Shown: positions 21,963-33,490 of the stretch, piece after piece
Position numbering within the stretch: the first letter of the stretch is position 1
Layout: every line of letters begins with the position of its first letter
The notes under the pieces: generated by a model
Database searches by the model: none
The model's input: the letters and a program-made list of their open reading frames with translations, nothing else
Told to the model about the DNA's origin: nothing
Position numbers and translations under genes: made by a program
NCBI GenBank assembly: GCA_003427395.1
Contig: BFEA01000276.1
Span: 498,651 to 554,381 of the forward strand
Origin: Chara braunii
Lineage: Eukaryota > Streptophyta > Charophyceae > Charales > Characeae
Length of the DNA stretch: 55,731 bases
Direction: 5' to 3'

Positions 21963-22263
21963 TCACAGCCCCTCTGTAGCAGCATTGCGCCTGCCATAGC
22001 AGCGCCCGCAGCCAGCCGCACCGCGCCCGCCATCGCCAGCGCTCGCAGCCAGCAACGTCGCGCCTGCCATAGCAGCGCCCGCTCTCGCCAGCGCAGGAGC
22101 GCCCGCTATCGCCAGCGCTCACAGCCAGCAGCGTCGCCCACCATAGCTGCACCCACAGCCAGCAGTATCGCACCTGCCAAAGCAGCACCCACAGCCAGCA
22201 GCGTCGCGCCTGCCATAGCAGCGCCCACAGCCAGCAGCGCCCACAGCCAGCCGCACCGCGCCC
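21963..22263. repeat. GC-rich minisatellite, unit about 36 bp
   Basis: About eight imperfect units built on GCGCCTGCCATAGCAGCGCC and CACAGCCAGCAGCGTCGC. In the minus strand it translates as an Ala/Gly/Leu-rich repeat (AVGAAMAGATLLAVGAA). I regard this as accidental because no gene context surrounds it. Confidence 0.7.
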
Positions 22264-23039
22264 CTGGCCGAGCCTGTTGCTGCTTCCTCTGGTGGGCAGG
22301 GCAGGGCAGCTGCACTTGCTGGAAAACCAGTTGCAGCGTCCCTTTGTTGTCCAATGTCTGTATCAAGATGTAATGTACACACATTGTGTCTGAGGCACAA
22401 AGCACCTTATTTTCATGCTGAGTGAGTGTCTGGTTGTCTGTTCCAACCCCTTGTTTAACCAGTTAACTCTACTATCCCCTCACCCTCGGTCTGTGTTAAT
22501 CTCTACTGTCCACTAGGTAGTTCAATGACGAGTAGCTCAGTCTTGTGCTTGCAGTGAAGGTAAGCCACTTCAGTCAGTAGAGATCTTGCGACTTCTCCTA
22601 CTTCATGTCTCCAGGGTAGTTTGTCGAGCAAATCACACCTTGAGCCCATGGAGGAGATCCAACCTTGGCCAGCATTGGAAGGCAGGAGAGGCTGCAGTTT
22701 GTTGTCAGGGGAGCATAAAGGGTAGAGGAGGGACTGGCAATGGGGCAGGACATGCGGGGCAAGTGGCCCAGTTACTGTGTGCCTCATCCTGGCCTGGAGT
22801 TGGGCAGTGAGAGGAGGGCTGAGGAGGAGGTGCCAAGGGGTGCAGCTAAGGAGCAGCAGGCATGGGATTAGGGAGATTTGGGGGTGGAGGGTGGTGTTGG
22901 TAGGATGAGGGGGTTACAGTAGCCGGGGTTTTCTTTGCTATAAGCACGAAGATTGTTGTTTGGTGCACAATCTGGAAGTGCTTGCATTCCCACTGGGTTT
23001 CTGTTGTGAACCAGGGTTTCCACTGCAGGTTGTGATTCC
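22264..23039. other. No gene recognised
   Basis: Contains the repeat shared with 1185-1240 (at 22492-22530). A 94-codon minus-strand frame (22787-22503) has no known motif. Confidence 0.4.
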
Positions 23040-23560
23040 GATCCAGTTCACAGTCTCTTTTTTCTGTCTGTCCATGATGTGCAGAAGTTATCTACCAGGT
23101 CCCTCGTTCTCACGGCATCTGATTCGTTCTCTAGCATGATTTGACGGTCCTTCCAGGTTTCATGACTTTTTGCTGTGATTGTGTGCATAAGGGAGGCCCA
23201 TGCCTGCATGATGCTGTAGGTGTGTTGCTTTCTTTCAAAAGAGCATTGCATTATCTAAGCTTCCATAACATGAAGCATTGCAGGACAGGTGTATTTGAAC
23301 ATGTTAGTCATAAAGGCTGTCCGTTTACTCACGTGCGGGGATGTATCTTCCAACATGAGCAATTTCACGTCCTGTGGTAGGTGCTGGCCTGTCAGATAAT
23401 GCCAGGCTGCATCTCACCAACGCCAGAGCTGAGTGAGCATAGGGCAATACAAGACAGTGCTCTAGGGTCACCCGCCTTTTGGGAGAGGCTAGGCCACAGT
23501 AGGTGCACAGCGGCGATAGTATTCCTTTCCTTTCCAAGTCTGTTCTAGATGTCAGCTTAT
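23040..23560 (-). mobile_element. LINE C-terminal fragment
   Basis: The minus-strand frame 23537-23325 contains LCTYCGLASPKR..TLEHCLVLP, the Cys-Cys-His-Cys pattern of the zinc region after LINE RT (zf-RVT). The frame 23251-23048 (MQAWASLMHTITAKSHETWKDR) looks like the continuation. It is a short degenerate piece, in the same orientation as the other two LINEs. Confidence 0.5.
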
Positions 23561-23667
23561 ATTATAATAGAGCCAAATGACTTCTTTACAACACAGGGAC
23601 CATTGTGGGTATCACCGTAGGCTGTAGAGGCTAGCTGATTGAAGGCTTTTTCTGGCGCCCTCGGGTG

Positions 23668-23967
23668 ACGGGTAACCGTTGCCCGTACCCGACCGTACCC
23701 AACTGTAACCGCCAGGTTACAGGTGGGGTTGGGTACCCCTTCTGAAGGGGGAGTTGGGTATGGGCAGGCAAAAAAAATAGAGGCCGTTGTTAGGGCAGGC
23801 ACAGTTGCCCTTATGGAGATCATGGGCGGGTGGGGGCAGGTACGGGCAGGGGGGGAGCCCTGGTATGGGCGGCTAAAAAGAAAAATAGAACGGGTATAGG
23901 CAGGTACGGGTGGCAACAAAAAAAACTGATGTGGGTACAGAGGGTAGAGGTTCCTGTCGGGTAACCG
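23668..23967. repeat. GGGTACGGGC-word element, possible foldback
   Basis: An exact 11-bp direct repeat CGGGTAACCGT sits at both edges. The interior is crowded with GTACCC/GGGTAC and GGGCAGG words on both strands, including a local hairpin around TAACCGCCAGGTTA. It resembles the word-armed MITEs at 27005, 46736 and 51570, but I could not find convincing terminal inverted repeats. Confidence 0.35.
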
Positions 23968-24072
23968 TGGAATACATGGTACCTACCCATGCCAAGCCCC
24001 CAACCCAGCCACCCCCCTCCCTCCGACCCCCTCCCGCCACCACAAGTTATAGGCCCAAAATTCTTCTCCCGC

Positions 24073-24800
24073 TGTGACGAACCGTTTTCTGCAACCACGC
24101 GACTTTCTGCGCAAGGCCACTTCGGGGGTTGAATCGGGATGGCCCGATGGATGGCATGGGTGCCCTTGCTTTTCTTGTTTTTCGGAATCGAGGGGATAGT
24201 CCCATGACAGTTGGTAGATCGCGCCTTAGCGAGCGCGGAGGATAACTGTTGCCATAGCTTCTTTCTTCTTCTGCTGTGGGAAATGAGAATTTTCGCGCGA
24301 TCGTCGCACGGGAAAATCTTTTTGAATTTTCAATTGATGTCGAGCCCCCATGGGCTCTCGGAATTTGCTTCGTTCGGAATTTCTTTTTGCAATTAGAATT
24401 TAGATTAGGAATTTGGGCACATCTCAATTTCTGCTGCACAACGCTTCTTGCTTGTGCACGCTTTGCCGCGGCAGGATCTGTGCTCTGACTTTTTCCGCGG
24501 CTTAATTTTGCGTGCAACTGTAATTTTCGTTTCGGCGGGCGTGATTGCAACTGTAATCCTCTCGTTCTTGATATCTTTTGTGGTGCTCCTGTGCGCGCAT
24601 ACTTCTCCCCCTGACCTACTGGCCTGAACGCTTGCATGACCGGATCGATGTGTGGAGTGTGGCTACGTCCCCCAAGCCACGGCCTGGCCATGCAAACGTA
24701 GGCACTTCCTTCTTCCTCCTTCCTCCCCACTCAGGCACAACCCCGAGTATCTCATGCAAGCATGCATGCTATAAATTCTGCAAGCGCGATTAACGCGATT
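24073..24800 (+). repeat. Partial LTR of the same Ty3/gypsy family
   Basis: Starts TGTGACGAACC exactly as the 3' LTR does in element orientation. It then shares several blocks with it, including the GGGGGACGTAGCCAC region and GCTATAAATT (TATA at 24770-24777). After about 24800 the similarity stops. Its orientation is opposite to the full element. This independent copy confirms the LTR terminus and the position of the TATA box. The 227-codon antisense frame here (24730-24047) is not a gene. Confidence 0.75.
24770..24777 (+). promoter_or_regulatory. TATA box of the partial LTR
   Basis: TATAAATT, preceded by the same CATGCATGC context as in the full-length LTRs. Confidence 0.5.
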
Positions 24801-25187
24801 AACTGCATGCCTGCCTGCCTGCGTGCTGCATGTCTGCCTGCCTGTCTGCCATGCCTGCCTCCCTGTCTGTCTCTTTGTCTGTCTGCCTATCTGTTTGTCT
24901 GTCTGTCTGCCTGCCTCCCAAGGTTCAGGTCAACACGACACAGGCCCAATCAACATCAACACAGGCCTGGGCGGCAGCTTAAGTAAACCTCACCACACGC
25001 GCGGGCCCAGACCCAAGTCAACGGCGGTACAGGGCGAGACCAGGGCCACGTCAACGTCTACCACTGGACCAGGCCTATAAATGCCTGGCACCAAATCATT
25101 AATGATGTGTCGAGCTCACATCTGCCGCTACTTCTTCTACTCCCTGCTCAATTCTTTGACCTTCTTCATCTTCAACAGTTCTCTCAT

Positions 25188-25266
<79 letters not shown>

Positions 25267-25427
25267 GTTCAATTGGGTAGATCGCCATGGTCCATGGAAT
25301 TACTTCCAGGTCACGAACAAACAAATGGGTTGGCAAGGGGGACGTCGTAAACCCCTTAGTGTAAGGTGGCCCGACGGCAGTCTTTTCAATCGTCGTCGGG
25401 ATGTTATTGATGGCGTCATTTGCACAG
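24801..25427. other. Simple repeats; no gene
   Basis: CTGCC/TGTCTGTC repeats run through 24805-24917. A TATA-like CTATAAATG lies at 25073, and a pure (CT)n tract of about 75 bp at 25191-25265. A TATA box followed by a CT-rich stretch resembles a plant core promoter with a pyrimidine-rich leader, but no ORF follows that I can identify. Confidence 0.5.
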
Positions 25428-26534
25428 GCTTCAGAAGCCTCCAGAAGCCTCAAGAAGTAGATATAACGTGGCAAAGGAGAACCCGGATCGACTGAGGAGA
25501 AGCAAGTATTGCGAAGGTACCTCCGTCAACGCTGATAAGCTCAATGCTCTGCGATTGCAGAAAGAGGGTACAACGCAAGGGTTGGGGGAAGTGGGAAGGC
25601 TACAATGCAAAGAAGAGAAAGCCATATAAGTCCATCGTCGAGAAACGTGGACATCAAGGCAGCCGAACAGCCATGGCGAACCCGAGAGATGCGTCGTCGG
25701 AGGTGGGAAGGTGAAGATGGCAACAACAGGGAGAACGGGGGTTGCAAGCGACCGTAGCGCTACAAACTTAGCACATGCAGAAGGAGTGATAGCACTGACT
25801 ACAGAAATGCGAGAGGCCAAAGGAATAAGGAAAGTCTAAGATATAGATGTATTAGACTGGAACGAGAGCGGCCGAGGAGTCCTGTGGGTCATGAAACTCA
25901 GAAGGCGATCAAGGTCTATCTCCAGACCCCCTATAAAGAGCTACCAAAGTACCTAGAGTAGTCCTGTGGCGAAATTCGAAAGGTTGTCGGCCACTCACCC
26001 GCCATCCTGCCTTCAAAATGTGAGCGCCACCCAAAATACGAGTTTCCAGAACTCAAATTAATCAACGGTGCCTAACTCCAGGCCCCCAGTACGCTGCCAA
26101 AGTGCCACACACAGGTCGGTAGCCAATCCGGATGGTTGTAGGTCAGACATGAGCCATCGTACCATCAAATTTTTTTTATTTTTTTTTTTTCACAATACCA
26201 TCAATTACTATCCCTGGCCTAGTATGGTCTGCCCGGAAAGCCACCCTCCTTGAGAACATATCCTTCTTCCCTTCGCTTGAACCTTCATCTTATTCCCGTC
26301 TATCTGACTGCAGTCGATCAATGGAACAGTCTCCCCCACCCAGTGAGACAAGTGGACTCGCAAAGGGGACCAATCCATTCCTCTCCGCCCGCTCTCTAAC
26401 TTCCCAGACCCATTCCCCCCCTCACCTGGGTGTTTAGTGGAACAACAACAATTTCATCAAAACGGACATATTTTATTTTTTTAACGAAATTGAAACCTCA
26501 TAAATTTAAGTAGAAATTTTAAGCTTTTGAGGGT
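25428..26534 (+). repeat. 1.1-kb inverted repeat, left arm
   Basis: Reverse complement of 38524-39637, collinear throughout with scattered substitutions and small indels. It starts GCTTCAGAAGCCTCCAGAAG and ends at TTTTGAGGGTC. A minus-strand frame (25820-25431) is conserved in the other arm (39246-39557). That frame is Ser/Pro-rich, without a domain, and its conservation reflects the repeat rather than proven coding. Confidence 0.85.
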
Positions 26535-27004
26535 CATGGACCAAGCCCTTGAGACCAGACTTAGTGTCGAGGGGGGAAAAGGGTCTGGGAAATCCGATAG
26601 TGGCCGTAAAGGGATTGTTGGGTCGATCATAGTCCAGTCATTAAAAGAAAGCCTATAACCCCGATTTAGATCCTCCTCGTCACCTCTCCTTGCTCCTTCC
26701 CATTTAACCCTCCCCATCTTCCCCACATGGGCTCTTCCTAGCCAGAATTGGTTGAATCGTCGAATATGTTGAAACATTTTTTTTCGCGAGGATATAAATT
26801 GTATTTTTTCCTTACACTGTTCTCATTTTATAATGATATCAGTTTGTATTTGTTGCTTAATTATGTCAGTGAATTTTGGTCCATCTAGCCTAACTCCTTC
26901 CATTTCATACGTACATCTTCTTAACCATATTGCCCATAATACCGCTCTCCTACCCGTGTTGTACAAATTTTGTGAGAATTCATCAACAAATTCAAGGGAC
27001 CAGG

Positions 27005-27385
27005 CTGTGTAGCACACCGAACATGTTCGGCGCTCCACCGAGCAGCCAAACGTGTTCGGACGCTCGGCCGAGCGGGAACCGAACATGCTCGGCCGAGCGC
27101 AAATTAGAGGGTTGTCGAGCCCGTCCTCATGCATGTGTGGTGTGCGGGGTGTGTGTGGGGTGTATGTGGGGTGTCTGGGGGTGCGTGTGTATGGTGTGTG
27201 TGTGTATGTATGTTCAGGAGTGATGAGCGATGCCCCCCATGGCCCCCCAACCCCTATATATATATATAAATAAATAAATAATAAATAAAATTAAAATGTT
27301 CGGGCTCGGTCCATTTTGGGTTACGTCCGGGCTCGGTACCGAGCATTCGGGCTCGGTTACCGAGCCCGAGCGCGATGCTATGCAG
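27005..27385. mobile_element. hAT-type MITE with GTTCGG/GCTCGG word arms, copy 1
   Basis: 381 bp, flanked by the perfect 8-bp duplication GGACCAGG (26997-27004, 27386-27393). Ends CTGTGTAGCA and TGCTATGCAG. The left arm repeats GAACATGTTCGG-type words and the right arm GCTCGGTAC-type words; between them lie a GT-rich microsatellite and AT-rich DNA. Noncoding. It interrupts a LINE frame. Confidence 0.85.
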
Positions 27386-28086
27386 GGACCAGGTTTCAAG
27401 AAAACGGGCTTTCCATTCCCATGGCCAATGAATTTCTGTTATCAAATTAGACCAAATATGGACCCACCACCTCCATAGCCAAATTGCCCCAGGACACTGT
27501 AGGAATATCTGCTCGATTGTTTCATAAATTAACTTCGAAGGAAACACAGTTCTATAAAAATTACACTAGGGAAGCGCTTTCCCTCCTTGTTCCAATGTCG
27601 ACCTGTCTATAAGCCAGTCATTTGTAAATAGACACCTATGCTCTATTTGCCATTGTAATGAAGCCATTTTTGCAGGTTTATTTTTTGTCTTACTGAACCA
27701 TTTTACCTTTCTTAATGATTTTTTATTAACATTAAGATGTTTCATCCATCTTTCCTCTACCTTGTCTTTTAAAAAAATATTAGGGTGAAGCATTCTGTAA
27801 GTCGATTTCACTGACAACGTGTGAAGAGCACAAAAATACGTTCTTTCTTTCCTTCTTGTATTAGACCACTTCCAATTGGCAGGATCAAGGGCCAAATAAC
27901 TTATGGGTGTATTAGGTTTAAACTTTAAAGGCTATCCATTTATCTTTGTCCCTCGATACTCTGATACTAAATACTTGATCTTTTGTCATCCTCCTTATAC
28001 TATTCTGGTCCTTGATTATAACCATTTGATTACTATCTATTTTATAGGTAGTGAGGAGAGTCTCCCCATTCTACAAAACTTCTACA

Positions 28087-28447
28087 CTACGTAGCACCGT
28101 GTTCGCGTTCGGAGGCGAACAAGAACATGTTCGATCGAACGCGAACAAGCGCCCAAAACCCTCCGAACGCGAACATAAAAAATATTTATAAAAAAAAAAC
28201 AAAATTTCTCAGAAAAATCTTTAAAAAATATATGTTATGTAAAATAACAATAGAAGCAACTTTTGCCTAGGAGTCATGTCCAAATTCGTAGCCAATCATG
28301 AGTTAAAAATCAAAAACCGATTTTTTTTTATTTTTTCACGAAAAAAAAAAATGTTCGCCCGAACATGTTCGCAAGCTGTTCGCGCGAACGTGCGAACACG
28401 TTCGCCCGAACGTGAAGGGGCCCGATCACGTTCGGCGTGCTATGCGG
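28087..28447. mobile_element. hAT-type MITE with GTTCGC word arms, copy 3
   Basis: 361 bp with the perfect 8-bp duplication CTTCTACA (28079-28086, 28448-28455). Ends CTACGTAGCAC and GTGCTATGCGG. The arms consist of GTTCGCG/GAACGCGAAC words. The core (28232-28310) contains CAACTTTTGCCT and aligns with the core of the MITE at 46736, whose arms use a different word. Confidence 0.85.
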
Positions 28448-28612
28448 CTTCTACAATACTACCTAAGATATTTGACTGATCATTTATAGCAACCCAATCT
28501 TTTTCTAATAATTGAGGACCTTTTTTTAGAAACCTTACCCAATCCAAAGGCATCCAGTCAAACAAATTTTCTAAAGTTTTCTCCGAATGATGACAATACC
28601 TAAGGTGAGCCT

Positions 28613-28730
28613 GTAATTGTAAAGGGGTAATCCACTTTTTTTTTTCACTGTTCCAGATGTCTTTTAGTCTATAATTGTAAAGGGGTAATCCACTTTTTTT
28701 TTTCCACTGTTCCAGATGTCTTTTATTGTA
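28613..28730. repeat. 59-bp tandem duplication
   Basis: TAATTGTAAAGGGGTAATCC plus a T run and CACTGTTCCAGATG occurs twice in a row (28613 and 28672). It may be genuine slippage or a collapsed/expanded assembly of two haplotypes within the LINE. Confidence 0.7.
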
Positions 28731-29975
28731 ACAATATCATTTTTAACCCACTATGCACAGCGAAGGACACATCCTTGAGGACCTTAGAGAAGACTATTAT
28801 CAAAGAGTGGCTGTTGACATACCTCTTCTCATCTGTCAGAAGGGTTTCGATCTGTTAATGATAATCTCCTCCATGTTTTGATGAGGTTAGGTCAAAACGA
28901 ATCATTATGTAAATTTTTTCTTGTCGTCTTCCTATTTTGTGCACTTTGATCCAACGTTCGTTCACTAGTACTCTTGGAATAGTCCAAGACCTATTTTCCA
29001 GCCACATCATTGGATCTATGTTGTCAAGTGTCTTCGATGCAAAACGTTTGATCTGTTATCATGCCAACACACTCCAAGGGGTTTGGGGATTAACGACCAG
29101 GCGTTTAATCCATTGAATTGATAAAGCCATAGCTTGTAAAGAAGGATCAATGATGCCCGACCCTCCTCTAGCCTTAGGTTGTATCACTGATTGCCACGCT
29201 ACCTTGCTAATTACCTTATCGAGCTCATGATTTTCTCTCCATAAAAAGGTTGATAGTTGACGTTGCAGAGTCTTTAACACTTTCTTATCTAACACCCATA
29301 TTGCTTATTTATATCAGATCGAGGCTAAAACCATATTATTAATCATCAGAGTACGACCAAAGAAAGAAGTTTGTTTACCCTTTCACAGTTTCAGCTTAGC
29401 ATATACTTGTTTGCTATGCACTCATCGTTAATTGATGGTTTTCCTACTTCTGAAAGGGAGATACTCAATACCCTAATTGGAGTATCCAAGGAAAGTCATT
29501 TTACTTGGGGAAGTTCAGGGGCCCTTACTCGTTGATGATGAATCCACCAACCCATCATTTTATTACCCCAATTCACCCTCGTGTCAGTCAGTCTACAAAA
29601 TTTATCCATCAGACTGCTTATTGCTTCCAAATTCATTTTATGTGTTTCTACCATCAAGGACAAATCATCAGCAAAGAGAGAGCAAACAGGAAAGACTTCC
29701 TTTGGAATAGATGACACTTCAATTCTTTTGATATCCTTATGTTGTCTGAGGTTAACTGCTAAGGCCTCCATGATTATGACAAAAAGAAATGGGGTAATTG
29801 GGTCCCCCTACCTAACTTATCTTTGTAAGGAGATTGGGGGGCCTACATTACCATTTACCATCACCCTGGTTGTAGCATTCCTATGCAGTATTTTCACCCA
29901 CCTTCTAAAGTTTGGACCGAAGTTAAATTTTTCTAAACATTTATCTACAAATAACCANTCCACATGGTCATAAGC

Positions 29976-30009
29976 CTGTCTCTTATACACATCTAGATGT
30001 GTATAAGAG
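29976..30009. other. Nextera junction adapter, truncated (artefact)
   Basis: 34 of 38 bp of the mosaic-end junction. CATGGTCATAAGC precedes and follows it, so the flank is duplicated. Confidence 0.95.
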
Positions 30010-30142
30010 CATGGTCATAAGCTTTCTCAAAATCTATAAATATGAAGGTTGCATTATGTTTAGATTGACGTGATATCCTAATCAACTCATTAACTAATAA
30101 TATGTTATCTTGGATATTCCTACTTGTAATAAACCCTGTTTG

Positions 30143-30180
30143 CTGTCTCTTATACACATCTAGATGTGTATAAGAGACAG
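30143..30180. other. Nextera junction adapter (artefact)
   Basis: Complete 38-bp double mosaic end. The sequence after it (ATTCCTATGCAGTATTTTTACCC onward) repeats 29878 onward with several base differences, so two LINE copies or alleles were joined here. Confidence 0.95.
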
Positions 30181-30640
30181 GTATTCCTATGCAGTATTTT
30201 TACCCACCTTCTAAAATTTGGACCAAAGTTAAATTTTTCTAAACATTTATCTAGAAATAACCAATCCACATGATCATAAGCTTTCTCAAAATCTATAAAT
30301 ATGAAGGTTGCATTATGTTTAGATTGACGTAATATCCTAATCAACTCATTAACTAATAATATGTTATTTTGGATGTTCCTACCTGTAATAAACCTTGTCT
30401 GCGCTGGATGAATAATTTCAACAATGACCTTGGTTAGTCTATTAGCTAGAGCTTTCGCCATCAATTTATAGACCACTGTCAAGAGGTTAATAGGGTGATA
30501 GTTACGAATGTTAGTTTTATCCCCATTTTTATAAAGAAGAGTTAATACTCCTTGGCCCACAAATTCTCTCATTTGTCCTGAGGTCCAAACTGCCTGATAA
30601 AAATCCACAAGGTCTGGGGGGAAATCGATTTGGAACATTT

Positions 30641-31706
30641 GTGGGTTGGCACTGGTACCGCCCCTTATTCTGGACCTGCTGCCAGCAGGAGGAACGAAAC
30701 GGGTTGTAGCTCACTAGTTTTCACTCGTGCAGGCGTGAGACTTTCTGATGTTGCATTGGTGACAGGACTTCAATGCCTCCCGTTTCTCACGGGGAGTCGA
30801 TCAGATACTGCCGAGATTCTTTTTTTTTTTTTCTATTGCAACAACGGAAATAGAAAAAAACGGCCTTCTAGGCGACAACCTTCAATTTCATGAGTACATG
30901 GCAAGGATTCAAGAAGGATACATTCTTGACTCTTGAGAGAGTTCTTTCTTGAGTCACATGAGATACAGCTGAGTTTTTTTTTTTTTTTTTTTTTTTAAGT
31001 TGCAAGAAGAAAAAAAAAGACAAAAAAGGTGGTTCCACGTCCTCCTTCCTCTTCACGAGTATCTGCCCACAACTGAGGGAGAGTACAGTCTGGAGGTAGT
31101 GGTTCCCTTTGGGGCACGCGAGATACAACCCTGATTTTTTTTATTTTTTTTTTTTCAGCAAAAAAAAAAAAAAAACGGGAAAGAATGGTTTTAGATTCAT
31201 GGCAGGAACTTAAATGCTCCCACAATTGGGAGGATACATTCATTTTGGGAAAGTGCCTAAAACATTCATTTTGTGTCAGACACTTGGATGCTCCCCGTTT
31301 CTCACAGGGAGCCAGCCGAGAAACTGCCAGGATTCTCTCTTCCGTGGAAAAAAAGAAAAGGAAAGCAATGAAAACGACATTGGCTTTAGGGTGAAACTGC
31401 ATCCAGATACATATGTTGAAGTGCTATCATGAAAATGCTCTGCTAACTGTACTTTTCTTTTATTCTTTTTTTTTGTCCTTTTCCATTTCACATCCTTGCA
31501 AGTTTCTTTTCTCTCTTTCTTTTATGGCATTGCACACAGGGACGTGCATGTTTCCACAAGCACGGAAATCCAAGAGGACATACTGGAGTCCATGGGCAGT
31601 TTGCCCTGGGCCCGCCACTTTCCTCCCCCATAGCGCTTCCAACCCTCCCGAGCCCCTAAGAATGAGGCCCGCGGCCGATGTATGACCCAAGTACTGGTGG
31701 TTTAAG
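30641..31706. mobile_element. Cluster of hairpin plus poly(T) modules ending in a TTAA-type terminus
   Basis: At least four short modules in tandem. Each has a small stem (for example CTCCC/GGGAG at 30779 and 31292), a GAGATAC-GC-GAG-TT segment, then a T run (30821, 30975, 31137). The right edge at 31691-31706 is GTACTGGTGGTTTAAG, the same end as the TTAA-flanked elements. I could not find the left end; the region starts where the LINE breaks off. Confidence 0.5.
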
Positions 31707-33370
31707 ACCATATTTTCCAAAACAAAGTTGTGCCGCCGCGTGGGAGCCTTTGCTTCTTCCTTTCTGATATTTATGAAATTCTGTACGTGGGGTTGGTCAA
31801 CGGGCAGGATCTGCGCATCGCATATACCAGTATGACCACCTGATCAGGGGCTTTGCCCGCTGATTATAGATACAGAGCACGATTGCATTGCTGGAGTTTA
31901 TCTGGATGAAGAGTTGGAGACAAAGGAAGAGAGTGCATCGATAAACGTAAACTTCCGGGAGACAGTTGGACTTCATTCTGCAATCGGTATCGTCCACCGT
32001 CGCTGACAATGGACTTTAAGCTGTGAGCGGGGTTGTCCACTGTTGCCTTTGCTCCTACTTCGGGCGTGGTGTTGCTCAAGATTTTCCGATTTCGGATGCG
32101 TGGACAGATCATCGACAGTGTTCTCCTAAATTGCAAGCGTTACGTTGTGTGTTGTGAGTATAGATTACCAGTTATTAGGGTTGACGTTTAAGGGTAGTTA
32201 TTAGTAACTTATTACAATCATGTTTTTGAATAGGGTTGGGATTCTTATAGAGTTTTCTTTCGTTAAATTCACTAGCGGGTGAAATTAATCGTTGTCATTT
32301 GTGGCGAGATCTTGGCATGTGGTGTATTGTTGATCCGTTGATTTCGCCCATGCAGGATTAGTGCCATGTCACCCCTTGTTAGGTTTGGTGTTTATCACTC
32401 TCCTGTATCTGGTAGCTTGTCTTTTAGTTGGAGATAGTAATTACAAGTACTTGGGGTATAGAGTTGGAATTTTGTGAATGATTGGTCAACTGTGTCCCTC
32501 AGAGAGTAGGATGAGAATATTGGCTTATCTTGGTGTTGGAATTTGTTGGTTTTGTCTACTTACCTTGGATTTTGCTATATTAGGGGTATATAATGCTGGC
32601 GGGCTGGTGACGGGGTAGATTAGGATTTGATCTTTTTGGATAATGGGGTTGTGAATTTTGTTTTGGAGCTGTACTTGGGGTGGGCTGTTGCAATTTCCTT
32701 TTGGGTTGCAGTAGGGATAGGCTTGGCCGGGAGTGCCTTGCTTAGCCCATTTGGCCGCAACAAATGATGTGAGGGACGCCGGGTCCATTTCCCGGCTTTC
32801 TTGTATTAAAAAAAAACAAGGCCCTTTTTTTTTCTTTTTTCTTTTTTTAATACATCGTGGTCGGGCGTGGGGGAGGTGCGCTTTTTTCCACTGTTTTTCC
32901 TAAAAGAACTGCGGCTGTGTGAGGTTTGAGTTTTCAAAGGGCAACAAAAACAACAAATGCAGTTTGTCACATCGAGTTCCAAATGGGCAAAAATTGGAAA
33001 AAAAGCAAAAATAGCTTCTTTTTTTTTTTTTTTTTTTGCTTTTTGCCCTTTTTTAACTCACACCCTCTACACACCACAATCCCCGATGTTGCCATTACCA
33101 CATCCAGGGCTGCTAGAAAGTACCAGGCCTGTTTTACTGCCTTTTCGAACGTAACAGATAACGGACCTGTAATTATGTGTTACTTTTGCCTATTCCAAAC
33201 TCATTTTTCGTTTGAAATTCTTTCTTGGACTGAAGTCTGGGTGGACCTGGGCACGGACTAGGAAGATAATACGTTAAGTTGGCAGAATCTTTCCGGTGAG
33301 AGGACAAATGCGCGACTCATATACAGCTGCGGCTTTCAGAAGTACTGGTGGTTTAGTGAAGGGAACCTTA
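31707..33370. other. No gene recognised
   Basis: T-rich and A-rich tracts at 32808-32850 and 33020-33037. One TTAA-type terminus lies at 33342-33355. ORFs are short and low in complexity. Confidence 0.4.
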
Positions 33371-33490
33371 CCAACTGGCTTAGCTCAGTTGGTACACCAA
33401 TGAACTGTTGAGACACAGGCCTGAGTTGCCTGACCTCCAATCCAGACGGAACCAGATGAATAAAATCGTCCTTAAAAAAAAAGAAAAAGG
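33371..33490 (+). mobile_element. tRNA-derived SINE with A-rich tail
   Basis: Strong A box TAGCTCAGTTGG (33381-33392) in a tRNA-like context, a weak B-box-like CCTCCAATCC about 50 bases later, and an A-rich tail at 33474-33490. No tRNA cloverleaf closes, so it is a SINE rather than a tRNA gene. Confidence 0.6.

Larger units (their letters stand above)
26780..30640 (-). mobile_element. L1-like LINE, 5'-truncated and interrupted
   Basis: Minus-strand LINE ORF2 pieces in order: RT fingers and palm in 30638-30150 (GVLTLLYKNGDKTNIRNYHPI, TGRNIQNNILLVNE, FIDFEKAYDHVDW); the catalytic FADD box in 29771-29496; the post-RT segment in 29295-29059; a zf-RVT-like region in 27895-27254; the C-terminus in 27134-26823. 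The T run near 26779 is its probable A tail. Two MITEs (27005-27385 and 28087-28447) sit inside, each with an 8-bp duplication. Removing the first one rejoins the LINE reading frame exactly. No endonuclease domain is present, so the copy is 5'-truncated at about 30640. Two Nextera adapters (29976 and 30143) corrupt the palm region. Confidence 0.88.

Noticed and set aside
21963-22405. Ala/Gly-rich repeat protein on the minus strand
   Set aside because: A minisatellite whose unit is a multiple of three gives open frames by chance on both strands.
24047-24730. 227-codon minus-strand ORF as a gene
   Set aside because: It lies antisense through an LTR fragment (24073 onward) and has no domain.
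25073-25350. Protein-coding gene promoter with TATA box and CT-rich leader
   Set aside because: The promoter-like features are there, but no downstream ORF with recognisable content follows; probably LTR remnant and microsatellite.
25431-25820. Conserved 129-codon ORF shared with 39246-39557
   Set aside because: Conservation is explained by the 1.1-kb inverted repeat at the DNA level; the protein is compositionally odd and has no domain.
33371-33450. Functional tRNA gene
   Set aside because: Only the A box is strong; no cloverleaf can be closed and an A-rich tail follows.
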